Assembly (NCBI GenBank): GCA_001803205.1
Contig: MHBE01000064.1
Location: 1 to 48,663 of the forward strand
Direction of reading: 5' to 3'
Origin: Lentisphaerae bacterium GWF2_38_69
Lineage (GTDB): Bacteria; Verrucomicrobiota; Lentisphaeria; Victivallales; GWF2-38-69
DNA length: 48,663 nt
Positions 7,710 to 16,404 of this stretch are shown here, piece after piece. Under the pieces are notes generated by a model. The model had not been told where the DNA came from, searched no databases, and saw only the letters and a program-made list of their open reading frames with translations. The stretch's first letter is position 1, and each line of letters begins with the position of its first letter. The position numbers and the translations under genes are program-made.

Positions 7710-9281
7710 ATGCAGGATAAATATTTTGATGTGTTGATTATCGGTTCCGGGATTGCGGGATTGAGCGCGGCGATTGCTGCTGCTGAAAAAGGGGCTTCAG
7801 TCGCTGTTTTATCAAAAGAAAAGGAAATAACAAACTGTAACACTAATCACGCTCAGGGAGGAATAGTAGCTGCGGCTCAAGGAGATACTTCGGAGGCTCT
7901 GATAAAGGACATAAATTCGGCAGGGGATTTTCTCAATAATAATGCCGCTGTCGATTATCTTGTAAAAAACGGCGCGCCATTGATAGAGCCATTTCTTGCA
8001 GGTAAGATAGGGGTTCCGTTCTGCAGGAAGGAAGATGGTCATTACGATATGACCAGAGAAGGAAACCATTCTTTCAGGCGGATACTGCATGTGAAGGATT
8101 ACAGCGGGGCAGCTATTGAAGAACATCTTGCAAATTACGCTATGAAATTAAATAATATAACTATCTTAACACAATCTACGGTTGTTGACCTTATCACAAA
8201 TTCAAAACATTCGAAAGATTGTCAGGAGAGATACAAAAGTACAAAGGTTATCGGTGCTTATTATTTTCAGGAAACTACAGGTAAAGTTAAAAAAATATTT
8301 TCCGGATCAACAATACTTGCTACCGGAGGAGTAGGAAAGTTGTTTACTTTCTCTAGTAATACTTCAGGCGCAACTGGAGACGGTTTGGCTCTTGCGGAAC
8401 GGGTCGGAGCAGAAATAATAAATTGCGAATATGTACAGTTTCATCCAACTGTCCTCTTTAACAGAGATATAAAGGATTTTTTAATATCCGAAGCAATGCG
8501 TGGAGAGGGTGCCAGGCTTAGGAACCGCAAAGGAGAATATTTTATGAAAAGATATTCACCTCAACTTATGGATCTTGCGCCGAGAGACGAAGTTTCAAGA
8601 GCTATTTATCAAGAAATGGAAAATGATGATGCAGGTTATGTTTGGCTTGATGCAAGGCAAATAAAACATGTAAAACTAGAAGAGAGATTTCCAAAAATTT
8701 TCGAAAAATGCATGAGTGCAGGAATAGATATCCGTAAGGATCTTATACCTGTAGTTCCGGCTGCGCACTACTTTTGCGGAGGAGTGAAAGTTGACCTTGA
8801 AGGTAAAACATCTGTGAACGGACTTTGGGCTGCAGGAGAGATTAGCTGCACGGGAGTCCATGGAGCTAACAGACTTGCATCTGTTTCCCTAATGGAAGGA
8901 TTTGTCTGGGGTTTGAACGCAGGTCTTTCGGCAGCCTCTGCGTCCAAATCATTGACGGACAATGAACTTTTGAAGAGCATTCCCGACTGGGTCTATGCCG
9001 AGAAGCAGGAGCTTTTTGATCCTCTTCTTGTATATCAGGATATGTCAATGATTACTAAAATTATGTGGAATTACTGCGGGATAGTCAGAACGAAAAATCG
9101 CCTGGGCAGAGCTATATCAGACATTTCTTACCTTAGGCACCGTATTGAAAAGTTTTATAGTTCAGCAATAATTAAACGAAATATCATTGAACTCAGGAAT
9201 GCTGTAATAGCAGCAGAAATCATAGTAAGATCAGCTTTGGCTAATGGTCAATCCAAAGGATGTCATTTTTTAGTTGATTGA
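7710..9281 (+). CDS. nadB: L-aspartate oxidase (NadB)
   Basis: FAD enzyme oxidising L-aspartate to iminoaspartate, the first step of de novo NAD synthesis. The 523 residues contain the FAD motif GSGIAGLSAAIAAAEKG (10-26), NTNHAQGGI, the active-site region EGNHSFRRILHVKD, GEGARLRN and the C-terminal FAD contact HGANRLASVSLMEG, which separates NadB from fumarate reductase by context and sequence. Ribosome site AGGTG is 8 nt upstream. In anaerobes fumarate rather than oxygen is the usual electron acceptor. The first 12 bases (ATGCAGGATAAA) also occur at 7661-7672, across the end of nadA. Confidence 0.96.
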   Translation: MQDKYFDVLIIGSGIAGLSAAIAAAEKGASVAVLSKEKEITNCNTNHAQGGIVAAAQGDTSEALIKDINSAGDFLNNNAAVDYLVKNGAPLIEPFLAGKIGVPFCRKEDGHYDMTREGNHSFRRILHVKDYSGAAIEEHLANYAMKLNNITILTQSTVVDLITNSKHSKDCQERYKSTKVIGAYYFQETTGKVKKIFSGSTILATGGVGKLFTFSSNTSGATGDGLALAERVGAEIINCEYVQFHPTVLFNRDIKDFLISEAMRGEGARLRNRKGEYFMKRYSPQLMDLAPRDEVSRAIYQEMENDDAGYVWLDARQIKHVKLEERFPKIFEKCMSAGIDIRKDLIPVVPAAHYFCGGVKVDLEGKTSVNGLWAAGEISCTGVHGANRLASVSLMEGFVWGLNAGLSAASASKSLTDNELLKSIPDWVYAEKQELFDPLLVYQDMSMITKIMWNYCGIVRTKNRLGRAISDISYLRHRIEKFYSSAIIKRNIIELRNAVIAAEIIVRSALANGQSKGCHFLVD

Positions 9282-9382
9282 TTTATCCTTGTAAAAGATA
9301 AGTTTTGTAATAGTAGCAAATTGACAATCTCAGCTTATAATCCGTAGAGAGAAATTCCGCAATTTTAACTTTCTATTTATTT

Positions 9383-10825
9383 ATGCTGCACAAAATTAGT
9401 TTAAGAGGAAGATTAAAACTTGAGTTTGTCAGGCTTTATAGGGCTTTCAAGAACAATCCATGGGCTCCTGAAATAAAAGATGTATTTTTTGTTTACAGGC
9501 CATTTCTATTTCTTTACCGTTTTTTTTATTTTATATTTTCGGACTTTGCACAGAAAAAGACTTTGATGGTTGCTTCCTCGCTGAGCTATGCCACGATGCT
9601 AGGGATTATCCCCATATTACTTGTGGTAGCGGCTCTTTCCAAAGGACTACTTGCGCAGAATCTGACCAAACTGACTCCAAAGATCGTAGATTTTCTTGTA
9701 TATAAAATAGCGCCTGTCTTCAATGCAGGAGAAGCTTCAGGCAGCGATTTGCATAACCATATTGAATTTTATATAAGAAATCAGCTTATACCGACTATTA
9801 CGACCATGGATCTTAACGAAATAGGCATCTATGGTGCGCTTGTTCTTATTGTAATATCATTATCTCTCCTTAGTACGATAGAAAAAGCTTTCAATGACAT
9901 ATGGGGAATTACTGTCAAGCGACCAATATGGAAACTGATATTGAATTATTGGTTGGTCATGGCGCTTTTTCCTATAATTATGCTTGTTATTCTCTGGCTC
10001 ACGGGATTCAGCATGTTTTCGGATATATTGGAAATAGGGCAATCTTTCTGGTTTGGGAAACTTATTACAGAACAGTCCGGTACTTTTATCGCTATGTGGG
10101 TGCTGTGCACCATAATATATATTGTCATCCCGAATACACGAGTTAAGATACTTCCGGCCGCGATAGGCGGAATTATCGGAGGTTCTCTCTGGCAGCTAAA
10201 TAACATGCTAAGTTTTATCTTTGTGTCTAATGCGATTCGAACCCACTATATTTACGGCAGCGTAGGGCTTATTCCAATCTTGCTCATTGCGCTGTTTTTC
10301 GGCTGGCTGATTATTCTTTTAGGCGCGCATATATCTTTTGCTATTCAGAATCTTGAGTATTTCAGGGTTAAAACTCTTGCAAGGCACATAACTCCTTTTG
10401 ACGAGCAGGAAATATCGGTAATGTGCATGTCAATAATTTCGAAATGTTTTACAGAAGGTAAACCTCCTCCCTCTCTTGAAGACATAGCAGAAATATCAGG
10501 ATTACCTGACATGTATTTGTCAAATGTTCTTGATATGCTTCAGAAGTGCGGTTTTATAATAGAGACATCAGAAATACCATCAAAATATGTGCTTTCTCTT
10601 CCTCCTGATGCACTTTACCTGAAACATATTATGGATAGAACAATAGGGCAGCGGCCTGAGAAAGATATTCCGCTTTCTTCTAATAAAAAATTGTGGCGTG
10701 AAGTTACATTTATGTGTGACAGGTATAGAAACAGTTTTACGCCGATAGCAAATCCTTCTCTAACAAAAATTGTTGAAGAACTTGAGATAGAAAAACATCT
10801 TCTTCACCCACAGAATCCGAGATAG
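9383..10825 (+). CDS. YihY/BrkB family inner membrane protein
   Basis: A 480-residue polytopic membrane protein of the YihY/virulence factor BrkB family, long mislabelled ribonuclease BN. About six transmembrane helices lie between residues 50 and 330. Family motifs include SLSYATMLGIIPILLVVAAL, the LLSTIEKAFNDIWG segment and a GSLWQLNNM region. Residues about 345-480 form a cytoplasmic extension that looks like a winged-helix domain (SLEDIAEISGLPDMYLSNVLDML). There is no strong ribosome site at the ATG. It is monocistronic, between nadB and tkt. The role of the family is unsettled; envelope lipid or anionic transport roles have been proposed. Confidence 0.85.
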   Translation: MLHKISLRGRLKLEFVRLYRAFKNNPWAPEIKDVFFVYRPFLFLYRFFYFIFSDFAQKKTLMVASSLSYATMLGIIPILLVVAALSKGLLAQNLTKLTPKIVDFLVYKIAPVFNAGEASGSDLHNHIEFYIRNQLIPTITTMDLNEIGIYGALVLIVISLSLLSTIEKAFNDIWGITVKRPIWKLILNYWLVMALFPIIMLVILWLTGFSMFSDILEIGQSFWFGKLITEQSGTFIAMWVLCTIIYIVIPNTRVKILPAAIGGIIGGSLWQLNNMLSFIFVSNAIRTHYIYGSVGLIPILLIALFFGWLIILLGAHISFAIQNLEYFRVKTLARHITPFDEQEISVMCMSIISKCFTEGKPPPSLEDIAEISGLPDMYLSNVLDMLQKCGFIIETSEIPSKYVLSLPPDALYLKHIMDRTIGQRPEKDIPLSSNKKLWREVTFMCDRYRNSFTPIANPSLTKIVEELEIEKHLLHPQNPR

Positions 10826-10944
10826 TTTAAACTCTTTTCTTTTAAGTGTTCCTATTGCCAAAGCTTTTTGAAAAGGTTATCATTAAAAAGTAATTTTAGA
10901 TATTTACATATTTTGATTTTTAATAAATAAAAACAGGAGAAAAA

Positions 10945-12939
10945 ATGGCTGCAAATATTCTTAAACTGGCTGCTGACAATATTAGAATTCTTGCTGCAGA
11001 AGGAGTTCAGAAAGCTAATTCAGGGCATCCTGGTATGCCGATGGGGTGCGCTGATTACGCATTTACGCTTTGGTTTAAATATATGAAGCACAATCCCCAG
11101 AATACAGAATGGATTGGCAGAGATCGTTTTGTGCTGTCTGCAGGACATGGATCAATGCTTATTTACTCTCTACTGCATTTATTTGAATACGGTTTGACAA
11201 TGGATGATCTCAAGAGCTTTCGTCAATGGGGAAGCAAAACTCCTGGTCACCCTGAATTCGGACACACGAGAGGAGTTGAAGTTACAACCGGTCCATTAGG
11301 CAGCGGCCTTGCAAGCGCGGTTGGAATGGCTATTGCGGCTAAGAATTTTGCTGCAAGAACAGGTCTTGACAAGACAGATCTCCTAAAAGATCAGAAAATA
11401 TGGGTTATCAGTGGAGATGGCTGCCTGATGGAAGGGTGTTCGCACGAGGCCGCATCTCTTGCCGGTCATCTTAAACTTGATAATATAATTCTCTTCTATG
11501 ATAGCAATAAAATAACTATCGAGGGTGCAACTTCACTTGCATGCAGCGATGACGCTGCAAAGAGGTTTGACTCCTACGGATGGAGAGTTATTCATGTTGA
11601 CAATGCCAACGATACGGTTCAGATAGAAAAAGGAATTCAACAGGCACTAGCAGCAGACGGAAGACCGACAATAATTATAGGAAAAACAGAGATAGCTTTC
11701 GGCGCACCGACAAAACATGGTAAAAATTCTGCTCATGGTGAACCTTTGGGTGAAGCAGAAGTCTCGGCTCTCAAAAAAGTTTTCGGTTTTCCTGAAGAGT
11801 CTTTTTATGTAAATCCGGAAGTCAAAGCTGCAATAAGCGTAAGAATCAAAGAACTTTCAGGTATAAATGCTCAATGGGACGCAAAATTCAACAAATTTAT
11901 GGAAGAGAATCCTGAATCCGCAAAGCTTTGCGCTGCAATGATTCACAAAGCTATTCCAGCCAATATCCTTGAAGAACTCCTGAAGGCAGTTCCCACTGAC
12001 AAGGCAGATGCTTCAAGGGCGACAGGAGGCAAAGCCCTGCAGGCTGCATCAAAGCTCATTCCTGCTCTTATTGGCGGAGCTGCCGACCTTGCGCCATCGA
12101 CAAAGACAAATATCATCGGAGAAAGTGATTTTAGTCCTGCTAACTATGCAGCAAAGAACTTGCACTTCGGCATCAGGGAGTTTGGAATGGGGCTTGCCCT
12201 TAACGGAATGGCTCTTTATGGTACAACTATTCCTTATGGTTCAACTTTTTTGGTTTTTTCAGATTACATTAAACCTGCAATAAGGCTCGCATGTGTTCAG
12301 AATCTCCATGTTATATATATTTTTACGCATGACTCAATTTATGTAGGTGAAGACGGGCCTACCCACCAACCTATTGAACAGCTTGCAATGATGCGCTCAA
12401 TTCCCGGAATGACAGTGCTTAGGCCTGCTGAGGCAAGAGAGACTGCTCATTGCTATGATACGGCTCTCAGGCTTAAATCACCTTGCGCTATTGTATTGAC
12501 ACGACAAACACTAGAGCCTATCATAGAGGAACTTGCAGGCAACATAAATACGAATAAAGGTGCATATATTCTCAAAGATGATCCGGCCTATGATATTATA
12601 ATTATTGCCACCGGCTCTGAAGTAGGACTTGCAATGAAGAGCGCCGAGCTCCTGGATTCCCAGGGAATCAAGGCAAGAATTGTTTCAATGCCTTCCAGAG
12701 AGCTTTTCCTTAAACAGGAACCATCCTACAGAGAATCAGTTATCCCATCCTCATTTAAGAAAAAAGTTTCAATTGAAGTCGGCACTACATTTGGTTGGGC
12801 TGAATTTGTAGGAATAGAAGGTCTTTCCATTGGAATTGACACATTCGGAGCCTCTGCTCCATACAAAATTCTTGAAGAAAAATTCGGCTTCACAAAAGAG
12901 TCAGTTACTGCAAGAATTAAGAAGCACTTTAATATGTAA
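10945..12939 (+). CDS. tkt: Transketolase
   Basis: Thiamine-diphosphate enzyme moving two-carbon units between sugar phosphates in the pentose phosphate pathway. The full-length 664-residue protein has the N-terminal motif KANSGHPGMPMG, the ThDP-binding segment GDGCLMEGCSHEAASLAG with downstream N (about 155-186), the central pyrimidine domain (LHFGIREFGMG) and the EDGPTHQPIEQ transketolase motif; a C-terminal domain follows. Ribosome site AGGAGA lies 6 nt before ATG. The next gene, a histidine kinase, starts 3 nt after its stop, so the two are presumably co-transcribed, an unusual partner for a central carbon enzyme. Confidence 0.97.
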   Translation: MAANILKLAADNIRILAAEGVQKANSGHPGMPMGCADYAFTLWFKYMKHNPQNTEWIGRDRFVLSAGHGSMLIYSLLHLFEYGLTMDDLKSFRQWGSKTPGHPEFGHTRGVEVTTGPLGSGLASAVGMAIAAKNFAARTGLDKTDLLKDQKIWVISGDGCLMEGCSHEAASLAGHLKLDNIILFYDSNKITIEGATSLACSDDAAKRFDSYGWRVIHVDNANDTVQIEKGIQQALAADGRPTIIIGKTEIAFGAPTKHGKNSAHGEPLGEAEVSALKKVFGFPEESFYVNPEVKAAISVRIKELSGINAQWDAKFNKFMEENPESAKLCAAMIHKAIPANILEELLKAVPTDKADASRATGGKALQAASKLIPALIGGAADLAPSTKTNIIGESDFSPANYAAKNLHFGIREFGMGLALNGMALYGTTIPYGSTFLVFSDYIKPAIRLACVQNLHVIYIFTHDSIYVGEDGPTHQPIEQLAMMRSIPGMTVLRPAEARETAHCYDTALRLKSPCAIVLTRQTLEPIIEELAGNINTNKGAYILKDDPAYDIIIIATGSEVGLAMKSAELLDSQGIKARIVSMPSRELFLKQEPSYRESVIPSSFKKKVSIEVGTTFGWAEFVGIEGLSIGIDTFGASAPYKILEEKFGFTKESVTARIKKHFNM

Positions 12940-12941
12940 TA

Positions 12942-14168
12942 ATGGCTATGCCTGCCGAAAATCTCTTTGATTCGTGCCAGCTGATATGCAATTCTGCTGC
13001 TCTTTGCCCGAAATCAGCTTCTTTTTCAAGTGTTTTTGACCAAAAAGGGCTTCCCGTCTGTATTTGGAACAATATTAAGGATCTTATTGTGATTCTTGAC
13101 AAAGAAGGAAAAATTATCACTTTCAATGAACATTTCGAGAAGATTTCAGGCTATAAAATAGAAGAAGTAAAAGGCAAAGACTGGGTGGATACTTTTATCC
13201 CTAAAGAACAGCAGTCTTATATAAAGCAGGTTTTTGATATTGCTATAAAAGGTCAGAAGACGAAGGGGAAGAATATTAACCCCATCATTGCAAAGTCAGG
13301 GGCGCTTGTCGATATTGAGTGGCAAGACAGTATTCTTTCAAATGAAGCAGGAGAAACAGTTGCTCTATTAGCTTTCGGGAGAGATTTCTCAGAACACAGG
13401 CGAATTGAAGCTGAACTTATAACTGCCAAGGAGGAGGCAGAAAAAGCTTATAGTGCAAAATCCATGTTTATTGCGGCAATATCCCACGAGATAAGGACTC
13501 CGTTGACAGGGATAATAGGATTTGCTGAACTTCTGGAAGATGATTCTTTTGGAAAACTCAATGTTAACCAGAAGATGTTTGTAAGAAAAATACTGGATAG
13601 TTCCGAATATTTGTTGTCTTTGCTTAATGATGCATTGGATATATCAAAATTCGATGCCGGAAAACTTGTACCTGATTTGAAGGCTTTTTCATTGCGCGAT
13701 ATGTTGATCTCTAAAATTTCTTTTTACAGACACAGAGCTGAAAAATATGGAATAAAGATAAGTTCATACATACCTTCAGATATTAAGCTTATATGGGCAG
13801 ATGAAACAATGATGAAGCAGGTTTTTCATAATCTGCTTTCGAATGCCCTTAAATTTACACCTGATAATGGCAAAATTCATATTAGAGCCAAGCGCGTGGA
13901 AGATAAATACATAATTACTGTTTCAGATACGGGTGTAGGTATAGAAAAAGAAGATATTCCGAAGATTTTTGAAAAGTTTTCACAAATTAAAAATGAGGAT
14001 TTCACTCCCAGGACTAAAGGAACAGGGCTGGGATTGGTTATTGTCAAAAAAATGGTTGTTTTGCATAATGGAAGTATAATTGCGGATTCAGAAGGCAAAA
14101 ACAAGGGAACATCGTTTAAAATCACCATACCAATAAGAAGCGATTATGAAAAAAATTCTGATTATTGA
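12942..14168 (+). CDS. PAS-domain sensor histidine kinase
   Basis: A 408-residue soluble sensor kinase with no transmembrane helix. Order: Cys-containing N-terminal extension (C12, C16, C22, C40), PAS domain (about 42-155), HisKA with phospho-acceptor H182 in SHEIRTPLTG, and HATPase_c with N-box NLLSNALKFTP, G1 DTGVGI, and G2 GTGLGL. It starts 3 nt after tkt and overlaps the downstream response regulator by 23 nt, so the pair is translationally coupled. The cysteine pattern before the PAS domain could hold a metal or Fe-S group and make it a redox sensor, but this is inference. The signal is unknown. Confidence 0.92.
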   Translation: MAMPAENLFDSCQLICNSAALCPKSASFSSVFDQKGLPVCIWNNIKDLIVILDKEGKIITFNEHFEKISGYKIEEVKGKDWVDTFIPKEQQSYIKQVFDIAIKGQKTKGKNINPIIAKSGALVDIEWQDSILSNEAGETVALLAFGRDFSEHRRIEAELITAKEEAEKAYSAKSMFIAAISHEIRTPLTGIIGFAELLEDDSFGKLNVNQKMFVRKILDSSEYLLSLLNDALDISKFDAGKLVPDLKAFSLRDMLISKISFYRHRAEKYGIKISSYIPSDIKLIWADETMMKQVFHNLLSNALKFTPDNGKIHIRAKRVEDKYIITVSDTGVGIEKEDIPKIFEKFSQIKNEDFTPRTKGTGLGLVIVKKMVVLHNGSIIADSEGKNKGTSFKITIPIRSDYEKNSDY

Positions 14169-14505
14169 TGACGAACCTATTATCATCTCCCTTCTGACAA
14201 CCCTCCTTGAATCTAAAGGTTTCTCTGTCTTATCGGCTCTAAAAGGTAAAGAAGGCATGGCGATGGCTGAGAATAATATGCCAGGACTGATAATTCTTGA
14301 TTATCACTTGCCGGATTTCAACGGCATGGAAGTTTACTGTATGCTCAAAGGAAATCCAAGAACTCAGAATATACCGGTTTTCCTCTTTACAGCCAATACC
14401 TATGAAGAAGACATAGGGAAACTTAGAAAACTTGGATGCAGAACTTTTGAAAAGCCGATTAAAACAAAAGAATTTATCAAGGAAATCTATAAGATTTTTT
14501 CTTAA
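14146..14505 (+). CDS. Receiver-only response regulator
   Basis: A 119-residue CheY-like single receiver domain. Acidic pocket D8-D9, phospho-acceptor D52 (LIILDYHLPDF), switch T82 (LFTAN) and conserved K103 (EKP) are all present. There is no output domain, so it cannot bind DNA itself; it may act through protein contacts or as a phosphorelay intermediate. It overlaps the kinase gene by 23 nt and is therefore its likely partner. It lies 81 nt before kdpF, but it is not a KdpE, which would have an OmpR-type winged helix. Confidence 0.93.
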   Translation: MKKILIIDDEPIIISLLTTLLESKGFSVLSALKGKEGMAMAENNMPGLIILDYHLPDFNGMEVYCMLKGNPRTQNIPVFLFTANTYEEDIGKLRKLGCRTFEKPIKTKEFIKEIYKIFS

Positions 14506-14586
14506 AGTAGATTTTTGAGTATAAATAGTTTCGAGTTGAAATATACTTAACAATAAATATCTGATTGAGTGAAAGGTAACAGAAAA

Positions 14587-14673
14587 ATGAATGAACTGCT
14601 GATAGGCGGATTTATAATGCTTGGCCTTTTTATATACATATCAATCGCACTTTTTTTCCCTGAAAAATTTTAA
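14587..14673 (+). CDS. kdpF: KdpF, small subunit of the K+-transporting ATPase
   Basis: A 28-residue single-helix peptide beginning MNELLIGGFIMLGLFIYISI and ending PEKF, 12 nt before kdpA. The size, the position in front of kdpA and the one membrane span match KdpF, which stabilises the KdpABC complex. An AGGTAA ribosome site is about 8 nt upstream. It is too short for most gene finders and easily missed. Confidence 0.88.
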   Translation: MNELLIGGFIMLGLFIYISIALFFPEKF

Positions 14674-14685
14674 TTTGACAAGAAG

Positions 14686-16395
14686 ATGACCGAAACAGGA
14701 ATAATAAAAATAGCCATTTTCCTTATAGTTATACTTTTTCTGGTAAAACCATTAGGATTTTATATAAAGCGGGTGCTTTGCGGTGAAACAACTCTCCTGG
14801 ATTTTATTTTTGCGCCGGTAGAGAAATTGATTTATTTTTTGCTGAGAGTCAAACCTGACAAAGAACAGAATTGGAAAGAATACACTGTCAGCATAATTGT
14901 TTTCAGTATTTTTAGCTTGATACTACTTTTTTTTATTCAGCGATTTCAGCAGTTATTGCCAGGCAATCCCCAAAATTTTGGCGAGGTACCAGGGATTCTT
15001 GCATTTAATACTGCTGTAAGTTTTGTGACAAACACTAACTGGCAAGCTTACTCAGGCGAAAGCACTATGAGTTATTTTTCCCAGGTTGCTGGGTTATCAG
15101 TGCAGCAGTTTTTATCTGCAGCAGTGGGAATAGCAGTAGCTGCGGTTTTAATCAGAAGTTTTGCAAGAAAGAATACAGACAATCTTGGAAACTTCTGGGT
15201 TGATATTACCAGGATAACTGTGCGCCTCCTTTTACCCCTTTCATTCATTTTAGCTTTATTCTTCATATGGCAGGGGGTTCCCCAGAATTTTAATAACTAT
15301 GTTACGGCTCAAACCCTCGAAGGGGCAAAACAAATTATTCCTCAGGGCCCAGTTGCATCTTTCGAAGCTATAAAAATATTGGGGACAAATGGCGGAGGTT
15401 TTTTCGGAGCAAATTCAATGCATCCCTATGAAAACCCAACACCTTTTACGAATATTATTCAATGTATCTGCATTTTTCTTATAGCTTCTTCTCTTGTCTA
15501 TGCGTTCGGCCTTATGATAAACAGTAAAAAGCAGGGATGGACTATTCTTATTGCAATGATTATTCTTTTTGTCATGCTTATTGTTCCGATGTATTACTTT
15601 GAAGGAAATATCAATCCACAGGTAAAGAAAATAGATTCTTCCTTATCTGAGGATTTATTGAAAAACATGCAGGGAAAAGAAACTCGTTTCGGAATTGCTG
15701 ATTCAGTGCTTTACAGCGCTTTGACAACTTCTACATCAACAGGCGCGGTAAACTGTAACCTTGATACTCTTAACCCGCTTGCCGGAGGAATAACTATATT
15801 CAATATGTCTCTTGGCGAAGTAATAATAGGAGGAGTCGGATCAGGTTTGTACAATATGCTGATGTTTGTAATATTGACCGTATTTATTGCCGGCCTTATG
15901 GTTGGGAGAACTCCCGAATTCCTAGGGAAGAAAATAGGAATTACAGAAATGAAATTTGTTATGATAGCTCTTCTGATATCCCCATTTTGTGTGCTTTTCT
16001 TTACTGCATTAGGGTGCTTCTTGCCTTCAGTGGTAGCTGATTTGAAAGCATATGGACCACATGGATTTAGCCGTATTTTATATGCTTTTATGTCGGCAGC
16101 AAATAACAATGGCAGCTCCTTCAGCGGTTTAAATGCCAATACTGATTTTATCAATATTTCTACTGCTATTTGCATGCTCCTTGGAAGATTCGTAAGTATT
16201 ATTGCTGTTATGGGAGTAGCAGGCTCGATTGTCAGAAAAAAAATTATTCCACCTACTTCAGGAACTTTTCCGACTACGGGAGCAATATTCGTTGTTATGC
16301 TATTAGTCTGCATCCTTATTATAGGCGGATTGAATTTCTTTCCAGCTTTGGCTCTTGGGCCGATTGTAGAACATGTAATGATGTTTTCTCCATAG
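14686..16395 (+). CDS. kdpA: K+-transporting ATPase subunit A (potassium-binding)
   Basis: The channel-like subunit of the high-affinity K+ pump KdpFABC. At 569 residues it has the usual length and about ten membrane spans. The four selectivity-filter-like loops are visible: TNTNWQAYSGE, NGGGFFGANS, TSTSTGAVN and NNNGSSFSGLN. It follows kdpF by 12 nt and precedes kdpB by 9 nt. Confidence 0.97.
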   Translation: MTETGIIKIAIFLIVILFLVKPLGFYIKRVLCGETTLLDFIFAPVEKLIYFLLRVKPDKEQNWKEYTVSIIVFSIFSLILLFFIQRFQQLLPGNPQNFGEVPGILAFNTAVSFVTNTNWQAYSGESTMSYFSQVAGLSVQQFLSAAVGIAVAAVLIRSFARKNTDNLGNFWVDITRITVRLLLPLSFILALFFIWQGVPQNFNNYVTAQTLEGAKQIIPQGPVASFEAIKILGTNGGGFFGANSMHPYENPTPFTNIIQCICIFLIASSLVYAFGLMINSKKQGWTILIAMIILFVMLIVPMYYFEGNINPQVKKIDSSLSEDLLKNMQGKETRFGIADSVLYSALTTSTSTGAVNCNLDTLNPLAGGITIFNMSLGEVIIGGVGSGLYNMLMFVILTVFIAGLMVGRTPEFLGKKIGITEMKFVMIALLISPFCVLFFTALGCFLPSVVADLKAYGPHGFSRILYAFMSAANNNGSSFSGLNANTDFINISTAICMLLGRFVSIIAVMGVAGSIVRKKIIPPTSGTFPTTGAIFVVMLLVCILIIGGLNFFPALALGPIVEHVMMFSP

Positions 16396-16404
16396 GGTAT
16401 TAAT

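Noticed and set aside
10228-10245. Sequence like a tRNA T-arm (GATTCGAACCC)
   Set aside because: It codes for residues of the YihY protein, and no acceptor, D or anticodon stem can be built around it.
14506-14586. Possible c-di-AMP riboswitch in front of kdpF
   Set aside because: The gap is only 81 nt, too short for the known ydaO-type structure, and no matching conserved blocks are seen.
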